Source: Paracoccaceae bacterium
GTDB lineage: Bacteria > Pseudomonadota > Alphaproteobacteria > Rhodobacterales > Rhodobacteraceae
NCBI GenBank assembly: GCA_016937725.1
Contig: JAFGVZ010000137.1
Location: 1 to 10,789 of the forward strand
DNA length: 10,789 nucleotides
Direction: 5' to 3'
The position numbers and the translations under genes were made by a program. Positions 1 through 8,385 of this stretch are shown in pieces (position 1 is the stretch's first letter; every line of letters begins with the position of its first letter). The notes beneath the pieces were generated by a model that saw only the letters and a list, made by a program, of their open reading frames with translations, made no database searches and had not been told where the DNA came from.

Positions 1-101
1 GGGTCAGGACGGGAATTTCCCCTTTCTACAAAGCACCACGGCGCCTGCATCGCCAAATTGCGGCGCTTCACGGTGCAAAGCGACATCTGCGACGGTCGCG
101 T

Positions 102-124
102 GGCTGGACAGAACCGGTCCAGCC
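102..124. other. Perfect 8-bp hairpin upstream of nadA
   Basis: GGCTGGAC (102-109) and GTCCAGCC (117-124) are exact reverse complements around a 7-nt loop, and the stem extends outward by a G-U and a G-C pair. Neither side has a T-run, so it is not a classical intrinsic terminator. It could be the 3' structure of a gene outside the window, or simply part of untranslated DNA. The surrounding 1-259 contains no coding region I trust. Confidence 0.45.
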
Positions 125-179
125 GCATAAACGCCGGGTATAAAGGTCGCCTGCGCCATGGGGCGTGTCGGGTCGTCCC

Positions 180-209
180 TTGTTCCGCCGGGGAAAGCCC
201 CCATATGCT
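180..209 (+). promoter_or_regulatory. Candidate promoter of nadABC
   Basis: TTGTTC at 180-185 (strong TTG start of a -35) is followed after 18 bp by TATGCT at 204-209 (4 of 6 to TATAAT). Transcription would begin near 216, giving a leader of roughly 44 nt before the nadA ATG. This is pattern matching by eye only. No operator for a known NAD-repressor family was recognised. Confidence 0.35.
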
Positions 210-259
210 AGCCCCCGCCCGGCCGTCATGGCCTTGGGCAGAGTGACAGGAGCCATGCC

Positions 260-1306
260 ATGCTGGACATGCCCAATATCCGCGACACGTTGCGCGCGGC
301 TTATGACCTTGCCCCGAATCCCGATCTGGCCGCATCCATGCAGGACGAATATGCCCGCATGGCGCGTGTGGTCTCTCCGGCTGATTGGGCCATTCACGCG
401 CCCTATGTCGCCGCGATCAACGCTTTGAAGCGCGACCGCAACGCGACCATTCTGGCGCATAACTACATGACGCCCGAAATTTACCATGGCATTGGCGATG
501 TGATGGGCGACAGCTTGCAACTGGCGATCGCTGCCACCCAGACCGATGCAGATGTGATCGTGCAATGCGGCGTGCATTTCATGGCAGAGACGTCGAAAAT
601 CCTGAACCCGTCGAAAACCGTGCTGATGCCCGACATGCAGGCGGGCTGTTCGCTGGCCGAATCCATCACGCCAGCAGGCATTGCCGAAATGCGCGCACGC
701 TATCCCGGTGCGCCGGTGGTCACTTACGTCAATACCACCGCAGAGGTGAAGGCGGCGTCCGACATTTGCTGCACCTCTGCCAATGCCGCGCAGATTATCC
801 GCGCGCTGGATGCCGACACGATCATCATGACGCCCGACAAATACCTTGCGCAGAACGTGGCGCGCGAGGTGCCGGAAAAGCGCATTGTCTGGTGGGACGG
901 ATCGTGCATCGTGCATGAACAATACACCGCGCAGGACATCCGTGAGTTCCGCGATTGGAACCCCGGCACGCGAATTATCGCCCACCCCGAATGCCCGCCT
1001 GATGTGGTGGCAGAGGCGGATTTCAGCGGCTCGACCAAGGGCATACTGGATTATGTCAGTGCCGAGCGGCCCGCACGGGCAATGCTTGTGACCGAATGTT
1101 CCATGGCGTCGAACATTTCCGACGCGCACCCGGAGGTCGAATTCATCGGGCCGTGCAATATGTGCCCCTACATGAAGAAAATCACGCTGGAAAAGGTGCT
1201 GTGGTCGCTGCATTCCATGACGACAGAGATCACCGTGCCTGAGAATGTGGCCGACAAGGCCCGTCTGGCGGTGCAGCGCATGATCGACCTAAGCGCGAAG
1301 GGCTGA
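260..1306 (+). CDS. nadA: Quinolinate synthase NadA
   Basis: Cytosolic [4Fe-4S] enzyme that condenses iminoaspartate with dihydroxyacetone phosphate to quinolinate, the second step of de novo NAD synthesis. The 348 aa match the usual length (E. coli about 347). Visible motifs are LAHNYM (65-70), GDSLQLA (83-89), MPDMQAGCSLA around C130, WDGSCIVHE around C216, AHPECP (241-246) and GPCNMCPYMK (297-306). C130, C216 and C302 are the expected three cluster ligands. The ATG at 260 is chosen because CAGGAG (247-252) lies 7 nt upstream; an out-of-frame ATG at 255 is ignored. It is the first gene of the nadABC operon, with nadB 4 bp downstream. The assignment is secure from the motifs and the neighbours. 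Confidence 0.97.
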   Translation: MLDMPNIRDTLRAAYDLAPNPDLAASMQDEYARMARVVSPADWAIHAPYVAAINALKRDRNATILAHNYMTPEIYHGIGDVMGDSLQLAIAATQTDADVIVQCGVHFMAETSKILNPSKTVLMPDMQAGCSLAESITPAGIAEMRARYPGAPVVTYVNTTAEVKAASDICCTSANAAQIIRALDADTIIMTPDKYLAQNVAREVPEKRIVWWDGSCIVHEQYTAQDIREFRDWNPGTRIIAHPECPPDVVAEADFSGSTKGILDYVSAERPARAMLVTECSMASNISDAHPEVEFIGPCNMCPYMKKITLEKVLWSLHSMTTEITVPENVADKARLAVQRMIDLSAKG

Positions 1307-1310
1307 GGGA

Positions 1311-2846
1311 TTGGACACATCGCGCATCGTGATCGTCGGCGCGGGGCTTGGCGGGCTTTATGCGGCACTCGCCTTGGCCCCGCGCCCGGTTCTGGTCATC
1401 TCGCCCGAAACCTTGGGCGAGGGGGCATCGTCGGCTTGGGCGCAAGGCGGGATTGCCGCCGCGATGGCGGCGCCTGATACGCCAGAGGCGCATGCCGAAG
1501 ACACGCTCCGCGCGGGTGCGGGCATTGTGGACCCGGAGGTGGCGCGCATGGTCACACAGGCCGCGCGCGACCACATCCTTGATCTGGCGCAGCATGGCGC
1601 ACCTTTTGACCGTGACCGCGATGGTGGTTTCGTGATGAACCACGAGGCTGCGCATTCCACCGCCCGCGTGGTCCGTGTGCAAGGCGACCAAGCGGGCCGC
1701 AAGATCATGGAAACGCTGATTGCCGTGGTGCGGGCCACGCCCTCGGTGCAGGTGCTGGAAGGCGTGATCGCGCAAGGGCTGCTGACCGAAGGCAACCGCG
1801 TGACCGGCCTGCGTTTGGCGCGGGTTGCGGATACTGGCGTGAGCGCGCCTTTGGACCTGCATGCGCCTGCCGTGTTGCTGGCGGGCGGCGGCTCTGGCGG
1901 GTTATACGCGCTGACCACCAACCCCGCGCGCATTCGCGGGCAGGTGATGGGCATGGCCGCGCGGGCTGGCGCGCGCATGGCCGATATGGAATTCGTGCAG
2001 TTTCACCCGACCGCCATGGATGTGGGGCTGGACCCTGCGCCCTTGGCGACAGAGGCGTTGCGCGGGGCCGGGGCGGTGCTGGTCAACACCGATGGCACCC
2101 GCTTCATGCGCGCCGAGCATCCGGCGGCGGAACTTGCCCCGCGCGACATTGTGGCGCGCGCGGTGTTTGCGCAGGCGCAGGCAGGCGCACGGCCCATGTT
2201 GGACACGCGCATGACCTTGGGCGCGCGGGTTCTGACCGAATTCCCGATCGTCGCCGAGGCCTGCAAACGTGCGGGTATAGACCCCGTGGCGCAGCCCATC
2301 CCCGTGGCTGCGGCGGCGCATTACCACATGGGCGGCGTCGCGGTAGACCGGCAGGGCCGCAGTTCGTTAGAAGGGCTTTGGGTCTGCGGCGAAGCGGCAT
2401 CAACAGGTCTACACGGGGCGAACCGCTTGGCGTCGAACGGGGTGTTGGAGGCATTGGTGTTTGCGCGCGCCTGTGCGCAAGATATCGGCGCGCAGGTAGC
2501 GCCCGCTGATGCGGCACAGGTGATCCTGAATTTTGACGGGCAGGGCATTGCGCCCAACCCGGATGCGGTTGCAGAGCTACGCCACACCATGACCGATCTT
2601 GTCGGTGTGCGGCGCTCGGGCACCGGGCTGCAACAGGCGTTGGACGTGATCGACCGACTGGACCGCGCACAGCCCGATTGCCCCGATTTCGGTAATATGT
2701 GCGCGACCGCCCGCCTGATCGCCGCCAGCGCGCTGGCACGCTGCGAAAGCCGGGGCGCGCATTGGCGCGACGATTTCCCGGCCACCGACCCCGCGCAAGC
2801 CGCGCGCAGCTTCACCACCTTTGCCGATACCTTGGAGAGCGCATGA
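1311..2846 (+). CDS. nadB: L-aspartate oxidase NadB
   Basis: FAD flavoprotein oxidising L-aspartate to iminoaspartate, the substrate of NadA; a member of the succinate dehydrogenase/fumarate reductase flavoprotein family. The 511 aa are slightly shorter than E. coli (540), mostly at the C-terminus. Visible features: N-terminal Rossmann GAGLGG (10-15), SAWAQGGIAAAM (41-52), AGGGSGGLYALTTNP (191-205), MEFVQFHPTAM (226-236), RGAGA (251-255), the APRDIVARA active-site segment with R278, HYHMGGV (337-343), and the FAD-binding CGEAASTGLHGANRLASNG stretch (359-377). The start is TTG at 1311. The frame is closed upstream by TAA at 1290, and the next start (GTG, 1329) would remove the first beta strand. 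The likely ribosome site AAGGG (1298-1302), or GAGGGA (1305-1310), lies across the nadA stop, suggesting translational coupling. Confidence 0.97.
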   Translation: MDTSRIVIVGAGLGGLYAALALAPRPVLVISPETLGEGASSAWAQGGIAAAMAAPDTPEAHAEDTLRAGAGIVDPEVARMVTQAARDHILDLAQHGAPFDRDRDGGFVMNHEAAHSTARVVRVQGDQAGRKIMETLIAVVRATPSVQVLEGVIAQGLLTEGNRVTGLRLARVADTGVSAPLDLHAPAVLLAGGGSGGLYALTTNPARIRGQVMGMAARAGARMADMEFVQFHPTAMDVGLDPAPLATEALRGAGAVLVNTDGTRFMRAEHPAAELAPRDIVARAVFAQAQAGARPMLDTRMTLGARVLTEFPIVAEACKRAGIDPVAQPIPVAAAAHYHMGGVAVDRQGRSSLEGLWVCGEAASTGLHGANRLASNGVLEALVFARACAQDIGAQVAPADAAQVILNFDGQGIAPNPDAVAELRHTMTDLVGVRRSGTGLQQALDVIDRLDRAQPDCPDFGNMCATARLIAASALARCESRGAHWRDDFPATDPAQAARSFTTFADTLESA

Positions 2847-3688
2847 TCCCTGCTATCCCCGACTTGTTGCTGGAACCCTTGGTGCGCGCGGCCCTGATCG
2901 AAGACCTTGGCCCGAATGGCGACGCAACCACCCGCGCGGTCATCGGCACCGACCTGACCTACAGCGCGCGGCTGAATGCGCGGGTTTCTGGCGTTGTTTC
3001 GGGCATTCAGGCTGCGGTGCTGGCATTTCGCTTGATAGACCCTGCCTTGCGCGTCACGGTGCTGTGCGCAGATGGCACGCGCTTTGAAGCGGGGCATACT
3101 ATTATGACCATCGACGGATCTGCGGCTTCCATCCTGAGTGCCGAGCGTGTGGCGCTGAATTTCATGGGCCGGTTGACCGGGATCGCCACCCTGACTGCGG
3201 CCTTTGTGGCCGAAACCCAAGGCCACAAGGCGCGCATCACTTGCACCCGCAAGACCACACCGGGGCTGCGGCTGGTGGAAAAACAGGCCGTGTTGCACGG
3301 TGGCGGCAGCCCGCACCGCTACAGCCTGTCGGACGCGATCCTGATCAAGGACAACCATATCGCGGCGGCAGGGGGCGTTCGCCAAGTGCTGCGCGCCGCG
3401 CGCGACCGCGCGGGCCATATGATGCGGATAGAGATCGAAGTTGATACGCTGGCGCAGCTAGAGCAAGTTCTGACCACCGGCGGCGCGGATGTGGTGCTGC
3501 TGGACAATATGGACACGGTGACCCTGACACAGGCGGTGCAAATGGTAGCGGGCAAACTTATAACCGAAGCCTCTGGCAATATGCGGTTGGAGCGGATTGC
3601 CGAAGTGGCGGCGACCGGGGTCGATTTCATCTCAGTCGGCGCGCTGACGCATTCGGCGCAAGTGGCGGATCTGGGCCTCGATTTCTGA
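2843..3688 (+). CDS. nadC: Nicotinate-nucleotide pyrophosphorylase (carboxylating) NadC
   Basis: Quinolinate phosphoribosyltransferase: quinolinate + PRPP to nicotinate mononucleotide, CO2 and PPi; the last step of this operon's pathway. 281 aa, the usual length. Visible: EDLGPNGDATT (20-30), ERVALNFMGRLTGIATLT (101-118), catalytic CTRKTTPG with R136/K137, R143, EKQAV with K147, GGGSPHR with H158/R159, ILIKDNHI with K169, IEIEVDT (196-202), LLDNM (219-223), EASGNM (242-247) and GVDFISVGALTHSA (259-272). The substrate-binding basic residues are all present. The ATG at 2843 overlaps the nadB stop as ATGA, with GGAG at 2834-2837 five bases upstream. A longer open frame reaching 2699 is shadow coding inside nadB. 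No convincing terminator follows in the 97-bp gap after the gene. Confidence 0.97.
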   Translation: MIPAIPDLLLEPLVRAALIEDLGPNGDATTRAVIGTDLTYSARLNARVSGVVSGIQAAVLAFRLIDPALRVTVLCADGTRFEAGHTIMTIDGSAASILSAERVALNFMGRLTGIATLTAAFVAETQGHKARITCTRKTTPGLRLVEKQAVLHGGGSPHRYSLSDAILIKDNHIAAAGGVRQVLRAARDRAGHMMRIEIEVDTLAQLEQVLTTGGADVVLLDNMDTVTLTQAVQMVAGKLITEASGNMRLERIAEVAATGVDFISVGALTHSAQVADLGLDF

Positions 3689-3721
3689 TAGCAAAAGCAT
3701 ACCTAGCCCGCCCATTTGCGC

Positions 3722-3752
3722 TTTACATGTTAAATTCTTTGCAAGCTATCTT
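3722..3752 (+). promoter_or_regulatory. Weak candidate promoter of the MATE gene
   Basis: The 97-bp gap after nadC is AT-richer than its surroundings. TTTACA (3722-3727, 5 of 6 to the -35 consensus) is followed after 19 bp by TATCTT (3747-3752, 4 of 6). The spacer is longer than ideal. A small inverted repeat, GCAAG-CTAT-CTTGC (3741-3754), covers the -10 and could be an operator or chance. Read-through from nadC is the alternative. Confidence 0.25.
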
Positions 3753-3785
3753 GCCCGTTGCCCAAGCACTCGCTAGGGGTCTGGC

Positions 3786-5144
3786 ATGACGACGAAGACC
3801 CGCTCTTTCCGCTCTGATCTGGGCGCCGTTCTGGCGCTGGGCTTGCCCTTGGCAGGCAGCCATGTCGCGCAATTCATGCTTGCGGTGACCGATACGGTCA
3901 TGCTGGGGTGGTATGGCGTTGTCGACCTGGCGGCAAGCGTGATCGGTGCGGCGGTCTATTTCACCATGTTCACCTTTGGCCTTGGCTTTGCCAATGCTGT
4001 CATGCCCCTTGTGGCAACGGCAAGTGCCTCGGCAGACGACACTGATGTGCGCCGCGTGACCCGGATGGGCCTTTGGTTGTCGGCGGGATTTGCAATCGTG
4101 GTCTACCCGGTGTTTTGGTATTCCGGCACGCTCCTCGCAGCCCTTGGCCAACCGCCAGAGGTTGTGCCCTTGGCGCAAGATTATTTGCGTTTGATGGGCA
4201 TTGCGTTGTTTCCGGCCTTGGTCGTGGCCGTATTGAAGAACTACCTCGCGGCTTTGGGGCGCACGCAGGTCGCGCTGTGGCTGACCGTTTCGGCCGTGTT
4301 CCTGAATATCGCGCTGAACTGGGTGCTGATTTTCGGCAATCTGGGCTTTCCAGAGATGGGGGTGCGCGGGGCGGCGCATGCCTCTATCTGGGTCCAGGTG
4401 GCAACGGTGGTGGGGCTTGCGCTATATTGCGCTCGTGCCGCAGGGTTACGCCGCTACACGCTGTTCCAACGGTTCTGGCGGCCCGATTGGCAGGCTATGG
4501 GGCAGGTCTGGCGCTTGGGCTGGCCAATTGGCGTGGCATTGGTGGCGGAAACAGCGCTGTTTTCCGCTGTTGCCATTCTGGTGGGCCGCATTGGCACGTT
4601 CGAGCTGGCCGCACATGGCATAGCGGTCGAGATATCGGCGGCCATGTTCATGATCCATATGGGCTTTTCCAACGCAGGCACAATTCTTGTGGGCCGCGCG
4701 CAGGGCCGGGGGGACACTGACGGCTTGCGCGCGGGCGCGCGCGCGACAACTGTCGCCTCGGTCTGTTTGGCGCTGGCGACAATGGTGATTTATGTCGCTT
4801 TCGGTGGTCATTTGATTGGGCTGTTCTTGTCACCCGACGAGCCAGCGCGCGAGCAGATCGTCGCACTGGGAGCAGTGTTGATGATGGTGGCAGCACTTTT
4901 CCAATTGGCCGACGGTGCACAAGTGGTTGCAATGGGCCTGCTGCGCGGCGTGCAAGACACCAAGGTGCCGATGTGGATTGCGGCATTCAGCTATTGGGGC
5001 ATCGGCTTTCCAGCGGGATATCTGTTTGGCTTGGGTTTGGGCTGGGGCGCACCGGGGATCTGGGTCGGCCTAGTGCTGGGGCTAGGCACAGCAGGTGTCT
5101 TGCTGATGTGGCGCTTCTGGTCTGGGCGCGCGGTGGCGGTTTAA
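3786..5144 (+). CDS. MATE-family multidrug efflux transporter (NorM-like)
   Basis: Inner-membrane antiporter that exports organic cations, drugs or metabolites in exchange for Na+ or H+. 452 aa and strongly hydrophobic throughout, consistent with the 12-helix MATE fold in two lobes. Visible: AGSHVAQFMLAVTDTVMLG in helix 1 with D36; FGLGFANAVMPLVA (64-77); NYLAALGRTQ (152-161); RLGWPIGVALVAETALF with E255; GFSNAGTILVGRAQGRGD (293-310); and LFQLADGAQVVAMGLLRG with D376 followed by QDTKVPM. D36, E255 and D376 correspond in context to the cation-coupling acids of Vibrio NorM (D36, E255, D371). The ATG at 3786 has a modest AGGGG site (3775-3779) 6 nt upstream. It follows nadC after 97 bp and probably has its own promoter. 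Its stop overlaps that of the convergent CoA-binding gene. The substrate cannot be told from sequence. Confidence 0.93.
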   Translation: MTTKTRSFRSDLGAVLALGLPLAGSHVAQFMLAVTDTVMLGWYGVVDLAASVIGAAVYFTMFTFGLGFANAVMPLVATASASADDTDVRRVTRMGLWLSAGFAIVVYPVFWYSGTLLAALGQPPEVVPLAQDYLRLMGIALFPALVVAVLKNYLAALGRTQVALWLTVSAVFLNIALNWVLIFGNLGFPEMGVRGAAHASIWVQVATVVGLALYCARAAGLRRYTLFQRFWRPDWQAMGQVWRLGWPIGVALVAETALFSAVAILVGRIGTFELAAHGIAVEISAAMFMIHMGFSNAGTILVGRAQGRGDTDGLRAGARATTVASVCLALATMVIYVAFGGHLIGLFLSPDEPAREQIVALGAVLMMVAALFQLADGAQVVAMGLLRGVQDTKVPMWIAAFSYWGIGFPAGYLFGLGLGWGAPGIWVGLVLGLGTAGVLLMWRFWSGRAVAV

Positions 5145-5563
5145 CCAAGCAGGCGCGGAAGCTCGATCTTGGGGCATTTGTTCCAGACCACATGCAAGCC
5201 CTGCGCGCTGGCACGCTTTGCGGCATCGGGATCAAACACGCCGATCTGCATCCAGATCGTGCGCAGGTTTGGCAGATGGGCGATGGCGTCATCGACCACA
5301 GCGCCGACCTCTTCAGAGCGGCGGAAGATATCCACCATATCCACCTCGGGCGGGCAGTCGTCAAGGCTGGCGCGGATCGTTTCGCCTTCGAACATCTGCC
5401 CCGCAAGGCCCGGATTGACCGGGATCACCCGATATCCCTTTGCCACCAGATACTGCGCAACGTCATGGCTGGGGCGCGCGGGATTGGCAGAAAACCCCAC
5501 AAGCGCGATTACGCGGGTGTCGGTCAGAATAGCCCGAAGCATGTTATCTGATGCGTCTTGCAT
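5141..5563 (-). CDS. Small CoA-binding-domain protein (YccU-like)
   Basis: 140-aa stand-alone Rossmann-type CoA-binding domain, the fold of the N-terminal part of the succinyl-CoA synthetase alpha subunit; E. coli YccU has similar size. Visible: VIALVGFSANPARPSHDVAQ (18-37) as the nucleotide-binding loop, YRVIPVNPG (44-52), PPEVDMVDIFRRSEEV (71-86), IWMQIGVFDP (103-112) and WNKCPKIELPRL at the C-terminus. Such proteins bind CoA in vitro in some cases, but their cellular role is unknown. The start is ATG at 5563; M8 (5542) is possible. Neither has a visible ribosome site, and a -10-like GATCCT (5570-5575) lies about 6 nt from the ATG, so the message may be leaderless. It sits downstream of a strong terminator, so it should be transcribed separately from the genes to its right. 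Confidence 0.9.
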   Translation of the reverse strand: MQDASDNMLRAILTDTRVIALVGFSANPARPSHDVAQYLVAKGYRVIPVNPGLAGQMFEGETIRASLDDCPPEVDMVDIFRRSEEVGAVVDDAIAHLPNLRTIWMQIGVFDPDAAKRASAQGLHVVWNKCPKIELPRLLG

Positions 5564-5569
5564 AGATCA

Positions 5570-5598
5570 AGGATCGCGCCCGGCGTCGACAGACGCAA
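5570..5598 (-). promoter_or_regulatory. Candidate leaderless promoter of the CoA-binding gene
   Basis: On the minus strand TTGCGT (5598-5593) is followed after 17 bp by GATCCT (5575-5570, 3 of 6), with the ATG starting at 5563, about where transcription would begin. The -35 hexamer directly follows the terminator T-tract. Weak hexamers, but the position is forced: transcription from the right is terminated at 5600 and only 36 bp are left before the ATG. Confidence 0.3.
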
Positions 5599-5599
5599 T

Positions 5600-5625
5600 A
5601 AAAAAAGCCCGGCATGGAGCCGGGC
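5600..5625 (-). terminator. Strong leftward intrinsic terminator
   Basis: GCCCGGC (5607-5613) and GCCGGGC (5619-5625) form a perfect 7-bp GC stem around a 5-nt loop. On the minus strand it is followed by seven T (plus-strand A-run 5600-5606). Orientation is therefore leftward, ending transcripts that come from uvrB, the small gene 5815-6120 or an RNA in 5626-5815. On the plus strand no T-run follows. Confidence 0.92.
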
Positions 5626-5814
5626 CTAGGTGCGGAACGAGGGACAGTAACAGTTCGGCGTGGGTGTTCCGGCCCGACGCCATTGACCAGATGTGGGTTT
5701 GGAAATACGACTTTCCAGACTTTCTCGCAAAAAGGTGAGAGAAAGCCCTGCCAAGATCGATCTGCTGGCAAGAATTCGTAGTAAAAGGCCAAGGCTTTAG
5801 GCACCGTGTTTAGC
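5607..5814 (-). ncRNA. Candidate structured RNA or 3' UTR with four hairpins
   Basis: No convincing protein is encoded here. Read on the minus strand, four compact hairpins precede the terminator. (a) 5749-5770: 5-bp arms around a self-complementary AGATCGATCT. (b) 5718-5747: arms of 9 bp with one G-U and a 12-nt loop. (c) 5701-5716: GGAAA/TTTCC with a 6-nt loop. (d) 5657-5681: GGCGT/ACGCC plus GGG/CCC with one bulge and an 8-nt loop. The order hairpins, terminator, T-tract is what an independent small RNA or a processed 3' UTR of the upstream gene would show. I do not recognise an Rfam-type family; 6S, SRP, tmRNA and RNase P signatures are absent. No clear promoter was found, so the 5' end is undefined. 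Confidence 0.35.
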
Positions 5815-6120
5815 CTATGCAGACCGGTTATAACCGAAATCTTGAAAAGATTTCGGGCCGATTTCTTTCGAAGAAATCGGCACAATACCGGGCGTTAGCC
5901 AATAAACTGGTGCTCGGTTGCAGAAAATGACGATTTGCCCGGAATTCTCGACCACCTGATAGCCTCGCCGTTGGATTTCGCGCATGAACAGGTCCATGCC
6001 GACGAAGCGCTCAATGTCGCGGGCCTTGCGTCGAATCACGGCACCCTCTTGCACCGCTTTCGAAGCGAAGAGGTCATGGAGCCAGACCTCGGGTGAGAGG
6101 GGAGAGTTGCGCTTCGACAT
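5815..6120 (-). CDS. Small conserved-looking protein of unknown function
   Basis: 101 aa counted from the ATG at 6120. Alternatives are an ATG at 6126 or a TTG at 6180 directly after the uvrB stop; none has a good ribosome site, and the protein-like sequence begins near MSKRNSPLSPEVWLHDLF. The core has a basic helical segment (VIRRKARDIERFVGMDLFMREIQRRGY) and a short beta-like end (VVENSGQIVIFCN). I recall similar short Rhodobacteraceae proteins, sometimes labelled phosphoribosylanthranilate isomerase, but this is far too short to be TrpF; function is unknown. The last 22 residues are encoded by three adjacent palindromes and may not belong to the ancestral protein. Leucine codons (mostly CTC) and repeated CGA differ from the CTG-rich neighbours. 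It lies downstream of uvrB on the same strand, with a CtrA-type box between. Confidence 0.7.
   Translation of the reverse strand: MSKRNSPLSPEVWLHDLFASKAVQEGAVIRRKARDIERFVGMDLFMREIQRRGYQVVENSGQIVIFCNRAPVYWLTPGIVPISSKEIGPKSFQDFGYNRSA
5825..5880. repeat. Three adjacent perfect palindromes inside a coding 3' end
   Basis: CGGTTATAACCG (5825-5836) is a 12-bp perfect palindrome. It overlaps a hairpin with 10-bp arms, CCGAAATCTT (5834-5843) and AAGATTTCGG (5847-5856). That is followed after one base by a second hairpin, CCGATTTCTT (5858-5867) and AAGAAATCGG (5871-5880). The two hairpin arms differ at only two positions, so the second looks like a diverged copy and the arms could also pair crosswise. 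They lie in the last 20 or so codons of the gene at 5815-6120. This resembles a mobile or duplicating palindromic element placed in frame, but could also be an mRNA 3' stability structure. Confidence 0.75.
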
Positions 6121-6142
6121 GCGCATATGATGACCCAACAGT

Positions 6143-6159
6143 GTTAAACGGGTGTTAAC
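6143..6159. promoter_or_regulatory. Perfect CtrA-type binding motif
   Basis: TTAA (6144-6147), seven bases, TTAA (6155-6158), flanked by G at 6143 and C at 6159, so the TTAA-N7-TTAAC consensus of the alphaproteobacterial response regulator CtrA is met on both strands. It lies in the 63-bp spacer between the uvrB stop and the small gene's ATG, 23 bp upstream of the latter. No good -10 follows at the normal distance on the minus strand, so activation at a classical -35 site is not obvious. Repression, or a start further inside the gene, is possible. By eye it is the only full site in the window. Confidence 0.5.
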
Positions 6160-6183
6160 AGCCGCTGATCCTGACGACAATTT

Positions 6184-8361
<2,178 letters not shown>

Positions 8362-8385
8362 GAGCGAGAGTCCTTCGTCCGCCTT

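Noticed and set aside
4..204. 66-aa minus-strand open frame divergent from nadA
   Set aside because: Third-position GC (about 64%) is below that of the real genes, it uses the rare codons ATA, AGA and AGG, has no good ribosome site, contains the 102-124 hairpin and matches no family I know.
210..259. Possible NAD-sensing riboswitch in the nadA leader
   Set aside because: The predicted leader is only about 44 nt and shows no conserved multi-helix structure; no motif of known NAD riboswitches was recognised.
68..1213. Long minus-strand open frame opposite nadA
   Set aside because: Antisense shadow of nadA caused by GC-rich codon bias; composition is Arg/His rich and unlike a protein family.
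2699..2842. Upstream extension of the nadC frame
   Set aside because: Lies wholly within nadB; the ATG at 2843 has a ribosome site and matches the family's N-terminus.
5645..5694. Stretch resembling part of 5S rRNA (CACCC...GCCGAACT on the minus strand)
   Set aside because: Only a short partial likeness; the 3' half and the closing helix of 5S rRNA are missing and no rRNA operon context exists.
5544..5885. 113-aa minus-strand frame through the hairpin and terminator region
   Set aside because: It reads straight through the 7-bp terminator stem and its T-tract, overlaps the CoA-binding start and the palindromes in another frame, and has no domain.
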